Shown piece after piece: positions 8,999 through 19,351 of a DNA stretch of 64,000 bases. The notes under the pieces are model-generated. The model worked only from the letters and a program-made list of their open reading frames with translations. It had not been told where the DNA came from and made no database searches. The number at the start of each line of letters is the position of its first letter. Within the stretch, counting starts at the first letter, position 1. This DNA comes from Paenibacillus xylanexedens. Lineage in GTDB: Bacteria > Bacillota > Bacilli > Paenibacillales > Paenibacillaceae. The stretch lies in the NCBI RefSeq assembly GCF_007676705.1, contig NZ_VEBF01000002.1, forward strand, positions 1,240,001 through 1,304,000, read 5' to 3'. The position numbers and the translations under genes are program-made.

Positions 8999-9083
8999 AT
9001 TTATACCCTCATATATCCTTCTTTAATACTGAATTTTAGCTTTGCTCCAAGTCTGTGGAAAAGGACTCATGATTTACGCCCAA

Positions 9084-11159
9084 TTACCAAACCAACTTGG
9101 AAAAATCAGCAAATCCTTTCAAGTCACGATCAATAGCCGCGAGCAAGGCAAGTCGATTCGCACGGACAGCCTCATCTTCAGCCATAACCATGACCGAATC
9201 GAAGAATGAGGTAATACCATCCTTCCAAGCGGATGCAATAGCCAGTGCTTCAGCAGCATCATGCTGAGTTAACGCCTGACGATATTCTGCATTCGTTTTG
9301 CTCCATGACTCATGTAGCTGACGCTCTCCATCTTCTGTGAACAGTTCTGGATGTACGGAAGCATTGGATGCTTTGGCAGCCAAATTACCCACACGGTTGA
9401 ACGATTCAACCGTTGTTTTGAATGCGTCTCCTGTCAGAACAGCCGCCATCAACGCTTCACCTTTTGGAACCACAGCGCTGATATCATCGAATCCGGAAGA
9501 AATTACGGCATCCACTACATCGTAACGGACGGTTTCGGACAACAATTTTTTCACACGAAGACCGAAGAAGTCTTGCAGATCTTTACGAACCTCTTCATCT
9601 GCACGTTTCAACAGGTTCATCTGGGCATGCACTTGAAGTGCCACTCCGAACACGTCTGACAATGTCAGCGGAAGCTTGTGATCCAGCAAGATCTGTACAA
9701 TACCTGCAGCCTGACGGCGCAGCGCATACGGATCCTGAGAACCCGTTGGAATGATGTTGATGGAGAAACATCCCACGATTGTATCCATTTTATCCGCAGC
9801 ACTCACAATGGCACCGACAAGAGAAGCGGGGGATTGATCTCCGGCGAAACGTGGCTGATAGTGTTCAAATACGGCTTTGGCCACCTCTTCTTTTTCACCA
9901 GCTTTACGAGCGTAATCCTCACCCATCACACCTTGCAATTCCGGGAATTCACCCACCATCAGTGTCACCAGATCGAATTTGCAGATATCTGCTGAGCGGC
10001 TAACGGATTCGGCAACATCACCGGATACTTGCAGTTTGGCAGCAATTCCATCGGCAATCTTGCGAATACGGCGTACTTTATCTCCAACCGTACCCAGCTC
10101 TTCCTGGAAGACGATACTTTCAAGCTTCGACAGTGCATCCTTAATCTGTAGCTTCTGGTCTTCCTCATAGAAGAACTTGGCATCAGACAGACGTGCACGC
10201 AGTACTTTTTCATTCCCTTTTGCAATAACGTCCAGTGAATCACTTCCACCGTTACGTACCGTCACGAAGAATGGCAACAATTGTCCCTCATTGTCCAGTA
10301 CAGGGAAATAACGTTGATGCTCACGCATGGAAGTAATCAATACTTCTTGTGGAATATTCAAAAATGATGAGTCGAATGTCCCGAACAACACTGTAGGTGT
10401 CTCCACCAGGAACAGGACTTCCTCCAGCAAGTCTTCCTTGATCGCAATATCCCATTTTTTCTCAGCAGCTAATGCCTGAATCTGGGATACAATCATCTGT
10501 TCACGTTCCTGGATATCTGCAATAACATGTTCGGAACGCAGCACTTCCACATATGAAGACGGGTTGGAAATCACGGCCTCCTTACCGAGGAAACGATGTC
10601 CTCGAGTTACATTACCAGACTTGACACCTGTCACTTCCAGATCGATGACATCACTGCCGAGCATAGCCACAATCCAGCGGATTGGACGTACAAATTTGAA
10701 ATCATAGGAAGCCCAACGCATGAATTTCGGGAACGTCATGGCATGTAATACAGAAAGCAGTCCCTCGCCAATCACAGAAGCCGTTTCCACACCTTTACTG
10801 CTCTTCGTTGCATAGATATATTCGACACCGTTCAATTCCTTGAACGTAAACTGGTCCGGTTCAACACCTTGACTGCGGGCGAATCCGAGTGCTGCCTTGC
10901 TCCAATTGCCACTGTCGTCCAGTGCAATTTTGCGTGAAGGACCTTTCACTTCTTCCTCGATATCTTCCTGCTTTTCAGCCACATTCTGAATCAAAACAGC
11001 CAGTCGGCGAGGTGTGGCATACGCATTCACTTCACCATAAGCAATACGGGATGCGTCAAGCCATTTCACGACACGCTCTTGCAGCTGTGCGATTGCTGCG
11101 CGCATGAAGCGGGCAGGTACTTCTTCCAGGCCGATTTCAAACAACAGATCCTTAGACAT
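9084..11159 (-). CDS. glyS: Glycyl-tRNA synthetase beta subunit
   Basis: The 691-residue tRNA-binding beta subunit of the alpha2-beta2 glycyl-tRNA synthetase. It begins [19 protein letters not shown], the invariant start of GlyS, contains the HD-like region ([33 protein letters not shown]) and ends in an anticodon-binding domain ([18 protein letters not shown]). The start overlaps the end of glyQ by 8 bp, so the two subunits are translationally coupled. Expression is governed by the T-box leader upstream of glyQ. Confidence 0.98.
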   Translation of the reverse strand: MSKDLLFEIGLEEVPARFMRAAIAQLQERVVKWLDASRIAYGEVNAYATPRRLAVLIQNVAEKQEDIEEEVKGPSRKIALDDSGNWSKAALGFARSQGVEPDQFTFKELNGVEYIYATKSSKGVETASVIGEGLLSVLHAMTFPKFMRWASYDFKFVRPIRWIVAMLGSDVIDLEVTGVKSGNVTRGHRFLGKEAVISNPSSYVEVLRSEHVIADIQEREQMIVSQIQALAAEKKWDIAIKEDLLEEVLFLVETPTVLFGTFDSSFLNIPQEVLITSMREHQRYFPVLDNEGQLLPFFVTVRNGGSDSLDVIAKGNEKVLRARLSDAKFFYEEDQKLQIKDALSKLESIVFQEELGTVGDKVRRIRKIADGIAAKLQVSGDVAESVSRSADICKFDLVTLMVGEFPELQGVMGEDYARKAGEKEEVAKAVFEHYQPRFAGDQSPASLVGAIVSAADKMDTIVGCFSINIIPTGSQDPYALRRQAAGIVQILLDHKLPLTLSDVFGVALQVHAQMNLLKRADEEVRKDLQDFFGLRVKKLLSETVRYDVVDAVISSGFDDISAVVPKGEALMAAVLTGDAFKTTVESFNRVGNLAAKASNASVHPELFTEDGERQLHESWSKTNAEYRQALTQHDAAEALAIASAWKDGITSFFDSVMVMAEDEAVRANRLALLAAIDRDLKGFADFSKLVW

Positions 11160-12039
11160 GCTCGGCTCCCCCTTTCTTGATTAGCGGGAAGCCTAGCTTC
11201 TCACGCTCTTCCATATATGTTGCAGCGACTTGACGAGCCAGATTACGGACACGAGTGATGTAACCCGTACGTTCCGTTACACTGATGGCCCCACGTGCAT
11301 CCAACAGGTTGAACGTGTGGGAACATTTCAGCACATAGTCATATGCAGGGAATACCAAATGTTGCGCCATGGCTTTGTTTGCTTCTTCTTCGTGCATGTT
11401 GAAGAGTGTAAACAGCATTTTGACATCAGATACTTCAAACGTATATTTGGAATGTTCGAATTCTGGCTGACGGAATACATCACCATAAGTGATACCTTCC
11501 ACCCATTCCAGATCAAACACATTTTCTTTTTCCTGAATGTAAGAAGCCAAACGCTCCATACCATACGTAATTTCAACAGCTACCGGATTCGTCTCGATTC
11601 CACCAACCTGTTGGAAATACGTGAATTGCGTAATCTCCATTCCGTCCAACCATACTTCCCAACCAAGACCTGCACAACCAAGGGAAGGATTCTCCCAGTT
11701 ATCTTCAACAAACCGAATATCATGTTTAAGCGGATCAATGCCCAGACGCTTCAGACTTTCCAGATAAATTTCCTGAATATTGTCCGGAGAAGGCTTGATG
11801 ATTACCTGGAACTGATGATGCTGATACAGCCGGTTAGGGTTCTCACCATAACGTCCGTCCGAAGGACGACGGGAAGGCTCTACATAGGCCACTTTCCAAG
11901 GTTCGGGTCCAAGCGAACGTAAAAAGGTCATCGGGTTCATCGTACCTGCCCCTTTTTCCGTATCGTATGGCTGGACAATAATACAGTTATGCTCGGCCCA
12001 GAATTGTTGCAGCGTTAGAATCATCTGCTGAAAATTCAT
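11152..12039 (-). CDS. glyQ: Glycyl-tRNA synthetase alpha subunit
   Basis: The catalytic alpha subunit of bacterial glycyl-tRNA synthetase (class II). Recognisable blocks are [60 protein letters not shown] and [17 protein letters not shown]. Two further in-frame starts exist upstream (12045 and 12057), but AAGGAG lies seven bases before the ATG at 12039, which also gives the standard N-terminus. Length 295. Co-transcribed with glyS and preceded by a glycine T-box leader. Confidence 0.98.
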   Translation of the reverse strand: MNFQQMILTLQQFWAEHNCIIVQPYDTEKGAGTMNPMTFLRSLGPEPWKVAYVEPSRRPSDGRYGENPNRLYQHHQFQVIIKPSPDNIQEIYLESLKRLGIDPLKHDIRFVEDNWENPSLGCAGLGWEVWLDGMEITQFTYFQQVGGIETNPVAVEITYGMERLASYIQEKENVFDLEWVEGITYGDVFRQPEFEHSKYTFEVSDVKMLFTLFNMHEEEANKAMAQHLVFPAYDYVLKCSHTFNLLDARGAISVTERTGYITRVRNLARQVAATYMEEREKLGFPLIKKGGAEHV

Positions 12040-12095
12040 AATCATGCTCCTTTTCAATGGTTTGTTAGCAAGCTTAGAACGGCGCAGACAACAAT

Positions 12096-12386
12096 AAATA
12101 GCCCCCGTCCTACGCCTGTTGTACAGACGTAGGGACGAGAGCTATTCCCGCGGTTCCACCCTACTTGGCTTGGATCCAACAGGATAATCCTGTTGATTCC
12201 AGCCCACTTTTCCGTGTCCATTCATGCTCCCGAGTGCCGTTTCAAAGACCGATTCAGTCAGGCTCCCACCATCCCCAACTCGCTTATTCATGATATCCAA
12301 GTGTTCTACAACGACTTGTCCCCATAAATGCAATAAATCCAGTCTTTTACTTTCTCGTTCAATGCATGTCTCATAAAGAGAAATTA
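12096..12386 (-). promoter_or_regulatory. T-box riboswitch leader of glyQS
   Basis: On the minus strand the hallmark T-box AGGGTGGAACCGCG (TGGAACCGCG at 12158-12149) is followed by a long terminator stem, AATAGCTCTCGTCCCTACG paired with GCGTAGGACGGGGGCTATT (about 12146-12097), and a short U-rich tail. T-box leaders bind uncharged tRNA and switch to the antiterminator; position and downstream genes imply tRNA-Gly. The leader is about 290 nt. I could not assign the specifier triplet with confidence. Confidence 0.93.
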
Positions 12387-12392
12387 TATTTC

Positions 12393-12421
12393 ATAATATA
12401 TAAAATCTAGTATGAAGTCAA
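12393..12421 (-). promoter_or_regulatory. SigA-type promoter of glyQS
   Basis: Minus strand TTGACT (12421-12416), 17-bp spacer, TATTAT (12398-12393), placing the leader start near 12386. A near-consensus promoter fits control by attenuation. Confidence 0.75.
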
Positions 12422-12449
12422 GATATAGTTTCACTTCCACATAAACGCC

Positions 12450-13202
12450 TCAAATCCCGTACTTCTCCATCTGATCGAGGAAAGAACGGGATTTAAGATT
12501 CAGACCAAGCTGATGATCCATAAAGGCACGCATCAGCTTTTTGATCTCATCACGGGTAGACTCACTCACTGATATATTCCCCAAGCGCTGCAGATCCAAC
12601 TGCGCGAACAAGCGCAACAACTTCAGAGCCTTTGGACTGACTGACATCGCCGGAGGATCGAAATGTTTGCATGCACGACACAGGACGCCGCCAAGTCTTG
12701 GACTGATAAACAACTGCTCATCCGGTCGCTCCTGATTACAGGAGATACACTCATCGAACTGCGGACCATAACCGGATGCCTGTAATATTTTCATTTCGTA
12801 CAGACTTGTAATGACAACCGGATCTTTCTCTTCCTTCAACGCCTGCAGACACGCCTTTAACTGTTTGAACCAAAATGTACCTGTCTCTTCATCCTGAAGC
12901 ACGCGATCCAATAGTTCACACGCATAAGAGGCATAAGAGGCCTTGACCAGATCTTCACGCAACTCATGATAGGATTCAACAATCTCTCCAGCATTCAGTG
13001 TGCCTAGACCCGTATTGCGAAAATATACATATTGACCATACGTAAACGGCTGCACCAGTGCAGCATGTCGGCTCTTGGGCTTTTTGGCACCGCGGACGAG
13101 TACACCTACTTTCCCGCCGCTTTCGGTGCAAAGCGTAATAATTTTGTTCCCTTCGCCGTAATCCATGCTGCGGATGACAATCCCTTCCACCCTGTATAGC
13201 AT
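12450..13202 (-). CDS. recO: DNA repair protein RecO
   Basis: A 250-residue RecO, which loads RecA on SSB-coated DNA in the RecFOR pathway. The N-terminal OB fold begins MLYRVEGIVIRSMDYGEGNK and includes GVLVRGAKKPKSR. The C-terminal half has the zinc knuckle C152-I-S-C155 and a second CRAC pair. AGGTG precedes the ATG. It follows the yqzL-like gene by about 33 bp and lies in the era-yqzL-recO cluster conserved in Bacillales. Confidence 0.97.
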   Translation of the reverse strand: MLYRVEGIVIRSMDYGEGNKIITLCTESGGKVGVLVRGAKKPKSRHAALVQPFTYGQYVYFRNTGLGTLNAGEIVESYHELREDLVKASYASYACELLDRVLQDEETGTFWFKQLKACLQALKEEKDPVVITSLYEMKILQASGYGPQFDECISCNQERPDEQLFISPRLGGVLCRACKHFDPPAMSVSPKALKLLRLFAQLDLQRLGNISVSESTRDEIKKLMRAFMDHQLGLNLKSRSFLDQMEKYGI

Positions 13203-13235
13203 GCCTCGTCACCTAACCATTCCCGAATTAGCCAG

Positions 13236-13376
13236 TTATCCTTCGGCTTCTTCATCTTCAATCACTTCCCTTGCAGGTTCCGACTCCTGTCCTAACGAGT
13301 TACACGCCTCGGTATATAACAAATAGGACTCCACATCCCCCGTCATCGCAAAAACCTTCCACGAAAAATCTCGCAT
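13236..13376 (-). CDS. yqzL: YqzL-like small protein
   Basis: A 46-residue protein starting MRDFSWKVFAMTGDVESYLL. The DFxWKxFxxTGxVxxYLL pattern and the place between era and recO match B. subtilis YqzL, a short protein of unknown function. An upstream in-frame start at 13439 would add 21 arginine-rich residues that the family lacks; GAGAGG precedes the chosen ATG. The tail is acidic (IEDEEAEG). Confidence 0.8.
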   Translation of the reverse strand: MRDFSWKVFAMTGDVESYLLYTEACNSLGQESEPAREVIEDEEAEG

Positions 13377-13480
13377 CGGAATTTCATCCTCTCTTCGGAA
13401 ATGACGTCTGCATCTACCAAATAGGATGGAGTCTTGCAAGGTAAACTATGTGTTGCAATTACTGGATAAAACTCAAATCA

Positions 13481-14380
13481 TTAATCGCGGCCAAAGCCAA
13501 GGTCACGCAGAACCCGATCCTGATTTCTCCAGTCTTTTTTCACTTTAACCCATAGATCCATGAAAATTTTGGAACCGAGGAGGTTCTGAATGTCGTGTCG
13601 AGCTCGTTTACCCACTTCTTTCAGAAGAGCACCCTGCTTCCCGATAATGATCCCTTTTTGTGAGTCCCGTTCCACAAATATGACGGCTGAGATATAAACG
13701 ACACCGTTATCCTGTACTTTCATATCTTCAATCGTTACAGCAATGGAGTGAGGTACTTCTTCACGAGTCATCTGTAGAATCTTCTCACGAATCAACTCTG
13801 CACATACAAACTGTTCCGGATGGTCAGTGACCTGGTCATCAGGATAGTACTGTGGACCTTCAGGCAAATACTTCCCAAGCTGTTCGAGCAAGGTGCTTAC
13901 ATTGCTACCCAGCTTGGCAGATACAGGCACGATTTCAGCGAAATCATGCAGTTTGCGATACTCCTCCATAAGGGGCAGCAACGCTTCCGGCTCAATTTTG
14001 TCAATTTTATTCATGACGAGAATGACAGGAGTACGGATATTTTTCAACTGTTCCGCAATATAACGATCACCGCCACCCATTCCTTCCGAAGCGTCAATCA
14101 AGAACAGTGCTGCTTCCACTTCTCCGAGCGTGTTCAGAGCAGTCTGGTTCATGTAATCGCCAAGTTTGGATTGACGTTTGTGAATACCCGGTGTATCCAG
14201 GAAAACGATTTGCTGATGTTCTGATGTATACACACCATGAATCTTATTACGAGTGGTTTGCGGCTTGTCCGACATAATCGCGATTTTTTGTCCGATAACC
14301 TGGTTCATCAGTGTGGATTTACCTACGTTCGGACGTCCAATAATGGCTACAAAACCGGATTTAAATGCTTGTTTTTTCAT
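13481..14380 (-). CDS. era: GTPase Era
   Basis: Essential GTPase that binds 16S rRNA during 30S assembly. The G domain shows GRPNVGKS (15-22), the PQTTRN switch, DTPGIH and NKID. The C-terminal KH domain includes [20 protein letters not shown] and [13 protein letters not shown]. 299 residues, normal for the family. GAGGAGG precedes the ATG. It is 37 bp downstream of cdd. Confidence 0.98.
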   Translation of the reverse strand: MKKQAFKSGFVAIIGRPNVGKSTLMNQVIGQKIAIMSDKPQTTRNKIHGVYTSEHQQIVFLDTPGIHKRQSKLGDYMNQTALNTLGEVEAALFLIDASEGMGGGDRYIAEQLKNIRTPVILVMNKIDKIEPEALLPLMEEYRKLHDFAEIVPVSAKLGSNVSTLLEQLGKYLPEGPQYYPDDQVTDHPEQFVCAELIREKILQMTREEVPHSIAVTIEDMKVQDNGVVYISAVIFVERDSQKGIIIGKQGALLKEVGKRARHDIQNLLGSKIFMDLWVKVKKDWRNQDRVLRDLGFGRD

Positions 14381-14417
14381 ATGTTCCTCCTCAGGCGCCT
14401 AGGCCTGGAATATTGGT

Positions 14418-14834
14418 TTATTTTTTGGCAGAATTCAGATCAGATGGCCCAAAAGCCCAAGGTAACAGTTCGGCAACAGTCGTCTCTTGCAGATCACCTT
14501 TCATGTTCCCCAAGATGACTTTCATATCCGGTTCACACAGCTCGTACATGACCTGACGACATACACCACAAGGAGCAATCGGACCATCCGTGTCTCCTAC
14601 AATGGCAATCGCTTTGAAGCTGCGAGGCTTCTGTCCACCTGCAATGGCACTGAACATCGCTGTACGTTCAGCACAGTTACCTGGGGAATAAGCAGCATTC
14701 TCAATATTACAACCATGATGCACATGTCCTTCACTGTCAAGCAAAGCCGCACCTACACCAAAATGGGAATAAGGCGTATACGCCTTCGTACGTGCCTTAA
14801 TTGCTTCCTGCATTAACAAACCGTTATCCATCAT
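14418..14834 (-). CDS. cdd: Cytidine deaminase
   Basis: Converts cytidine and deoxycytidine to uridine and deoxyuridine in pyrimidine salvage. The zinc site is C54-A-E56 (PGNCAERTA) with P88-C89-G-V-C92. TPYSHFGVGAAL is the substrate loop. The ATG at 14834 is supported by GGGAG six bases upstream and gives 138 residues, the homotetrameric length; the longer frame to 14885 has no ribosome site. Lies upstream of era as in B. subtilis. Confidence 0.97.
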   Translation of the reverse strand: MMDNGLLMQEAIKARTKAYTPYSHFGVGAALLDSEGHVHHGCNIENAAYSPGNCAERTAMFSAIAGGQKPRSFKAIAIVGDTDGPIAPCGVCRQVMYELCEPDMKVILGNMKGDLQETTVAELLPWAFGPSDLNSAKK

Positions 14835-14897
14835 TATTCTCTCCCTTAGGGTGATATAAAGCTGTGCTCTATAAGTTAAGTTCAACCAAAGCCAAAT

Positions 14898-15045
14898 TTA
14901 CACTTGCCACTTCGAGTCCAGAATAACCTTTCGATCGCTGTTATCCCCAGATTTTTTGATTCACTTTTTCAAAGTGAAAATCCGGGGATAAAGGCGAACG
15001 CTTCGCTTCTACAGGTTTATTTCTGTCCTCTTCGTTATCGTGTAA
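14898..15045. repeat. Intergenic long-hairpin repeat, copy A
   Basis: A 148-bp element bounded by TTACAC and GTGTAA. Its core is TTATCCCC-A-GATTTT paired with AAAATC-C-GGGGATAA around an inner CACTTT/AAAGTG hairpin. Outer parts CAGAATAACC and GGTTTATTTCTG also pair, so the whole unit folds on itself. Related copies lie at 39571, 41226 (three) and 48167. It fills most of the 290-bp gap between dgkA and cdd; no gene is seen there. Confidence 0.85.
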
Positions 15046-15124
15046 CGTCTACAAGTTCAACTTAAAAAAGATCCAACTTTATATTAGTGTGTAGTATTAA
15101 AATCAAAACAAAGTTAAAACAAAA

Positions 15125-15496
15125 TCAGTACAAACCTAGCCAGCTCATTACCGGCTTTATGAAAACGATACAACCGATGATGACGGCGAATACCGCAGCC
15201 AGCAGAACTGCACCAGCCGCGGTATCCTTCGCCGCTTTTGCCAGCGGATGGATATGGGGATGTGCCAAATCAACTGCAGCCTCTACAGCCGTGTTCATCA
15301 ATTCAGTAACCAGGACCAAAAAGACTGCGGTCAGCACAAACATCCAATCCGTTCTTGAGATTCTGAAATAAAAGCCGGCTACACACATCAAAACAGCCAC
15401 TCCCGTGTGAACTCTCACATTACGCTGAGTCCGCAACCCATATGCGATTCCTTCCGCAGCATTGCGGAATACCAGACCCCAGGAGCGCCTTTTCAT
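15125..15496 (-). CDS. dgkA: Diacylglycerol/undecaprenol kinase (DgkA family)
   Basis: A 123-residue integral membrane kinase with three predicted membrane helices. In Gram-positive bacteria the family phosphorylates undecaprenol. The signature VTELMNTAVEAAVDLAHP and the AKAAKDTAAGAVLL helix are present. Its ATG shares one base with the TAA of ybeY, so the two are translationally coupled. Same order as B. subtilis ybeY-dgkA-cdd-era. Confidence 0.95.
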   Translation of the reverse strand: MKRRSWGLVFRNAAEGIAYGLRTQRNVRVHTGVAVLMCVAGFYFRISRTDWMFVLTAVFLVLVTELMNTAVEAAVDLAHPHIHPLAKAAKDTAAGAVLLAAVFAVIIGCIVFIKPVMSWLGLY

Positions 15497-15993
15497 TATC
15501 GTGTCAACCCGGCCTGGGCCAATACCGCTTCTTGTTTGCCCATCATTTCAGCCTCACTAGCTTCATCCTGATGGTCGTATCCGAGCAGGTGCAAGAAGCC
15601 ATGGACAAACAGAAAACCAAGTTCACGTTCAAATGAGTGTCCATACTCCTCACTTTGCAGGATGGTCCGTGGTACGGAAATGATGATGTCTCCAAGAACA
15701 TCCGGCATTTCTTCCATTTCTTCATCTTCGTCCAGCTCATAGATAATATCGAGCTCTTCATCCACCGTCTCGTTCATCGCAAAAGACAATACATCCGTTG
15801 GACGGTCAATGCCGCGATAATCACGGTTCAACTCATGAATCTGCTCATCGTTCACAAAAGTCAGAGCCACTTCCCCGTCTGCAACACCTTCTGCTTCTCC
15901 CGCAAGGTTCAGCAACTGTTCCAGCATTGCAATCATCGGTTCTGTAATTTCTTTATCCTGTTGTTCATTATTCCATGCCAGATTAAGACTCAT
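15496..15993 (-). CDS. ybeY: Endoribonuclease YbeY
   Basis: A metal-dependent RNase for 16S rRNA 3' maturation and ribosome quality control. The zinc triad is H131-x3-H135-x5-H141 (VHGFLHLLGYDH), and the RPTDVLSFAM segment is typical. 165 residues with a somewhat acidic insertion (ELDEDEEMEEMPDVLGD) before the LGDIIIS strand. AGGAG precedes the ATG at suitable spacing. Confidence 0.97.
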   Translation of the reverse strand: MSLNLAWNNEQQDKEITEPMIAMLEQLLNLAGEAEGVADGEVALTFVNDEQIHELNRDYRGIDRPTDVLSFAMNETVDEELDIIYELDEDEEMEEMPDVLGDIIISVPRTILQSEEYGHSFERELGFLFVHGFLHLLGYDHQDEASEAEMMGKQEAVLAQAGLTR

Positions 15994-16028
15994 TCTTCCA
16001 TAACTCCTGTCTGCTCATATTAGAGGTT

Positions 16029-16091
16029 GTTCAAAAAGCCTTTCTAGCTTCATCGCATCTTCTCGGTACTGAAAACCGGGCCTTTTTGAAC
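16029..16091. repeat. Inverted repeat between yqfF and ybeY
   Basis: GTTCAAAAAGCC (16029-16040) is matched by GGCCTTTTTGAAC (16079-16091) across a 38-base loop. No U-run follows on the minus strand, so it is a poor terminator. It may be a processing signal, an attenuator or a remnant of a repeat. The rest of the gap holds the ybeY ribosome site only. Confidence 0.6.
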
Positions 16092-16107
16092 ACGAACTAT
16101 TATTGAA

Positions 16108-18357
16108 TTATCCTGCTTCGGGCGAAGTCGGCTTCGGTTTCTTAATCTCCTCCGGATATTCTATCCTGGAGTGGAAGATACCCATCACCGTTTCCTTCAA
16201 TGTTCTGGCGACGATATCCAGTTCACGCATCGTAAGATCACAATCGTTGAACTGATGATCGTCCAATCGCCCTTTAATAATTTTCTCAATCATCGACTCC
16301 ACTTGCTCCACTGTCGGTTTGCGCAAAGACCTCACAGCAGCCTCCACACTATCGGCAATGCCAACAATAGCAGATTCCTTGGACTGAGCCTTCGGCCCTG
16401 GGTAACGGAAATCCTCTTCCGTGAAATCAGGCTCAACGCCTGCTTCCTCTGCTTGGCGCAGTGCTTTGTGATAGAAATAGTGGAGAAATGTTGTGCCGTG
16501 ATGCTGTTCCGCAATATCCCGAATAGGTCTGGGCAGTTTGTAATCCTTCTGCATTTCCACACCATCACGCGCATGGGCAACGATGATGGATTTGCTCAGT
16601 TTCGGATCGATCGAATCATGCGGATTCTCCATATTATTCTGATTTTCAATAAAATAAATGGGTCTCTTGGTCTTGCCAATATCATGATAATACGATCCCA
16701 CTCGGCAGAGCAATCCGTTAGCTCCAATGGCCTCTGCCGCGGCTTCGGACAGATTACCTACCATAACGCTGTGATGATAAGTACCTGGTGTCTCCGTCAG
16801 CAACTTGCGGAGAAGCGGATGGTTCGGATTGGACAGTTCCACCAGTTTGAGCGCTGACAAGATGCCAAATGAAGTTTCGAAAAATGGCATCAGCCCAATG
16901 ACCAGTATGGCAGTAAGCACGCCACCAGCAAATGCAAATCCAACGCCATACAGTGTCGTGGTTCGATTCCAATCGCCCGAGTCAATCAGAGCCAAGGTGA
17001 AGACGGCGATGGACCCGAACAGACAGACCATAATGGCCCCTTTCAGGATCGTTGATCGCTGGCTGGCCTTATGAGTTGCGAAGATCGCAACAAATGAAAC
17101 CAATACAGCGAAGAAACCCAGTTCAAAGTCAAAAAGCTGACCCTGATGCGTGTTCAAAATAATGCTGGACAACATACCGATCAAAATCGAACATACAAAG
17201 GCAAGCGAGGTATCCAGCAGAAGTGCAATTAACATCGCCCCTACCGCAACAGGAGCAAGGAAACCTACATAAGACCTCTCATTGGTCTGGATAATCGCCG
17301 TCACATGCATAACCACAATCGTAATAATAAAAATGAGAACAAGCATCAACAGCTGCGCATTATTATACTTAAAGTGCGTTCCGCTGCCTTGCTGAATATA
17401 CATCAGAATTGCTGCCGACAACAGGCAGGAAAACATAAGAAGTCCAAGCTGCGGCCAGTAGTTCACTTCATTTTTCAGCAAGTCATTCTCATCCAATAGC
17501 GTATACATTTCCGGGGTGATCATTTCACCCTTGGCAACTAATGTGTCCCCTTGCTTAATGAAGACCGTTTGTGTGTTCTCACGTGCCTGAACTTTCGCTT
17601 CCTTGGTTCCCTCTTCATCATAGAAGCGGTTAGCGGTCACCACGAGGCGAGCAAGTTCTTGCACCACCTCACGTTGCGTACGCTTACTAAGCGAGCTTAC
17701 ACTCACCATCTCGGCTACTTTCGCACGCGCAGTGGTTGCATCGTTGATCTGATCGGTCATTAACCGGGCAACAATATCCCTCGCAACTGGTTTCATCTCT
17801 TGGATATCATCCGATGTCAGACGCGAGATTTTGATGTAAGTTTCTTCAGGAATACGATAACTTTGCTCCTGAACCACGTTTCTGATCTCTTCCAACAGAG
17901 TCTCGGAGTATGTACCGGCTTTCCGATTGTTATTGATATAGTTGGTTACAAAATCCTTCTGACGCTGCGGGATTTCATCCCGATAAATATCAATCTTGTC
18001 CTGACTTGAAATCTGATCATCCTGATTCAATCGATCTACACGATCAAGCAGGGTCGTCATCAAATTTTCGTTTCGCATCTGCACGATCTGAAATATCGGC
18101 TGTACCCGTTCAGCAGCTTCTTCCTGTGCTTTGAGTGTGGCCTTGTTATTTGGAATCTGCATGGGCGCAGCAATATCCACTTCACTCCGTGTACCTTCCT
18201 GGATATCATACCGCTCGGGGAGCAGCTTGGAAGCCAGACTCACGTAGAAAAGAATCACCAGAAACAAAAACAGAAGATAGCGTGCCCACACGCTATACTT
18301 CCATCCTGTAGCCTTATTCTGAAAAGATTTGCCTTTTGACGGTTCCTTCGAGGTCAC
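16108..18357 (-). CDS. yqfF: 7TM-HD phosphodiesterase, PgpH/YqfF family
   Basis: A membrane phosphohydrolase; PgpH of Listeria degrades cyclic di-AMP. A cytoplasmic N-tail and one TM helix (WARYLLFLFLVILFYVSL) lead to a large extracytoplasmic domain, then about seven TM helices (from QLGLLMFSCLLSAAILMYI) and a C-terminal HD domain with TYHHSVMVGNLSEAA and SYYHDIGKTKRP. The start is uncertain: the frame stays open through the end of phoH, but a GTG at 18357 lies 17 bp after the phoH stop with AAAGGGA upstream, giving 749 residues. Conserved phoH-yqfF-ybeY order. Confidence 0.92.
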   Translation of the reverse strand: MTSKEPSKGKSFQNKATGWKYSVWARYLLFLFLVILFYVSLASKLLPERYDIQEGTRSEVDIAAPMQIPNNKATLKAQEEAAERVQPIFQIVQMRNENLMTTLLDRVDRLNQDDQISSQDKIDIYRDEIPQRQKDFVTNYINNNRKAGTYSETLLEEIRNVVQEQSYRIPEETYIKISRLTSDDIQEMKPVARDIVARLMTDQINDATTARAKVAEMVSVSSLSKRTQREVVQELARLVVTANRFYDEEGTKEAKVQARENTQTVFIKQGDTLVAKGEMITPEMYTLLDENDLLKNEVNYWPQLGLLMFSCLLSAAILMYIQQGSGTHFKYNNAQLLMLVLIFIITIVVMHVTAIIQTNERSYVGFLAPVAVGAMLIALLLDTSLAFVCSILIGMLSSIILNTHQGQLFDFELGFFAVLVSFVAIFATHKASQRSTILKGAIMVCLFGSIAVFTLALIDSGDWNRTTTLYGVGFAFAGGVLTAILVIGLMPFFETSFGILSALKLVELSNPNHPLLRKLLTETPGTYHHSVMVGNLSEAAAEAIGANGLLCRVGSYYHDIGKTKRPIYFIENQNNMENPHDSIDPKLSKSIIVAHARDGVEMQKDYKLPRPIRDIAEQHHGTTFLHYFYHKALRQAEEAGVEPDFTEEDFRYPGPKAQSKESAIVGIADSVEAAVRSLRKPTVEQVESMIEKIIKGRLDDHQFNDCDLTMRELDIVARTLKETVMGIFHSRIEYPEEIKKPKPTSPEAG

Positions 18358-18373
18358 TTTAGACAATCCCTTT

Positions 18374-19345
18374 CTATGCTTGATTTTCTGCGGCGTGGTT
18401 GTAAGCCACGATAATTTTCTGGACAAGGGAATGCCGTACAACATCTTGCTCGGCAAAATACACAAATCCAATCTCATTAACTTCGTTCAAGATCGTATTC
18501 GCTTCCACAAGCCCGGATTTCTTACCACGCGGTAAATCAATCTGTGTCACGTCTCCGGTGATGACCATTTTGGAGCCAAAACCAAGACGTGTCAGGAACA
18601 TCTTCATCTGTTCCGGTGTTGTATTCTGTGCTTCATCAAGAATGATGAAGGAGTCATCCAGCGTACGCCCCCGCATGTAGGCGAGTGGCGCGATTTCGAT
18701 TAACCCTCGCTCCAGTGCCTTCGCGGTCTGTTCCTGTCCCATAACGTCATACAGGGCATCATACAGCGGTCTCAAATACGGGTCTACCTTCTCCTGAAGA
18801 TCACCTGGCAAAAACCCAAGACTCTCTCCTGCTTCAACAGCAGGCCGTGTGAGCACAATACGTTTGACGCTGCCTTCCTTGATTGCGGCAACAGCCAGTA
18901 CAACAGCAAGGTAGGTTTTACCTGTACCAGCAGGACCAATGCCAAATACAATATCACGTTTTTTAATTGTAGTTACATAGTGCTTCTGTCCAATGGTTTT
19001 AACACGGATTGGTTTACCTCGGTATGTCGTCGTAATCTCGCCCTTGAACAGGTCCAATAGCTGGTCTGCCCGCATATCCTTGGCAAGTTCAATCGCATAC
19101 TTCACATCTCTCTCGGTTAACACATATCCATTGCGTATCAATTGCAGTAACACATCAAATAATTGTTCAAGCGATTCCACATGCTGTGCATTGCCGAAAA
19201 TCACAATCTCCGCTTCACGGGATGCAATCTGGGCGGGAATCTCGGATTCAATCAGTTTAAGAAAAGTATCTTGGGGTCCAAAAAGAGATTGGCCCTCTCC
19301 CGCACTCTGGAGGGAGATTTGTATACTGCGTGTTTGCTCTGACAA
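18374..19345 (-). CDS. phoH: PhoH-like ATPase
   Basis: A 323-residue P-loop ATPase with RNA-helicase-like fold. An N-terminal KH-like part precedes GPAGTGKTYLAV (Walker A), LTRPAVEAGE, FIILDEAQN (Walker B) and TGDVTQIDLP. The start codon is TTG at 19345, seven bases from the yqfD stop, with AGGAG and GAGG upstream. In Bacillus it sits between yqfD and yqfF as here. Its role is thought to be linked to RNA metabolism and YbeY function, but is not settled. Confidence 0.95.
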   Translation of the reverse strand: MSEQTRSIQISLQSAGEGQSLFGPQDTFLKLIESEIPAQIASREAEIVIFGNAQHVESLEQLFDVLLQLIRNGYVLTERDVKYAIELAKDMRADQLLDLFKGEITTTYRGKPIRVKTIGQKHYVTTIKKRDIVFGIGPAGTGKTYLAVVLAVAAIKEGSVKRIVLTRPAVEAGESLGFLPGDLQEKVDPYLRPLYDALYDVMGQEQTAKALERGLIEIAPLAYMRGRTLDDSFIILDEAQNTTPEQMKMFLTRLGFGSKMVITGDVTQIDLPRGKKSGLVEANTILNEVNEIGFVYFAEQDVVRHSLVQKIIVAYNHAAENQA

Positions 19346-19351
19346 ATATCC

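Noticed and set aside
11230-11922. 230-codon plus-strand frame opposite glyQ
   Set aside because: Antisense shadow of glyQ, whose conserved motifs settle the coding strand.
12142-12333. Open frame inside the glyQS leader
   Set aside because: It lies wholly within the T-box RNA, spans conserved structural elements and has no ribosome site.
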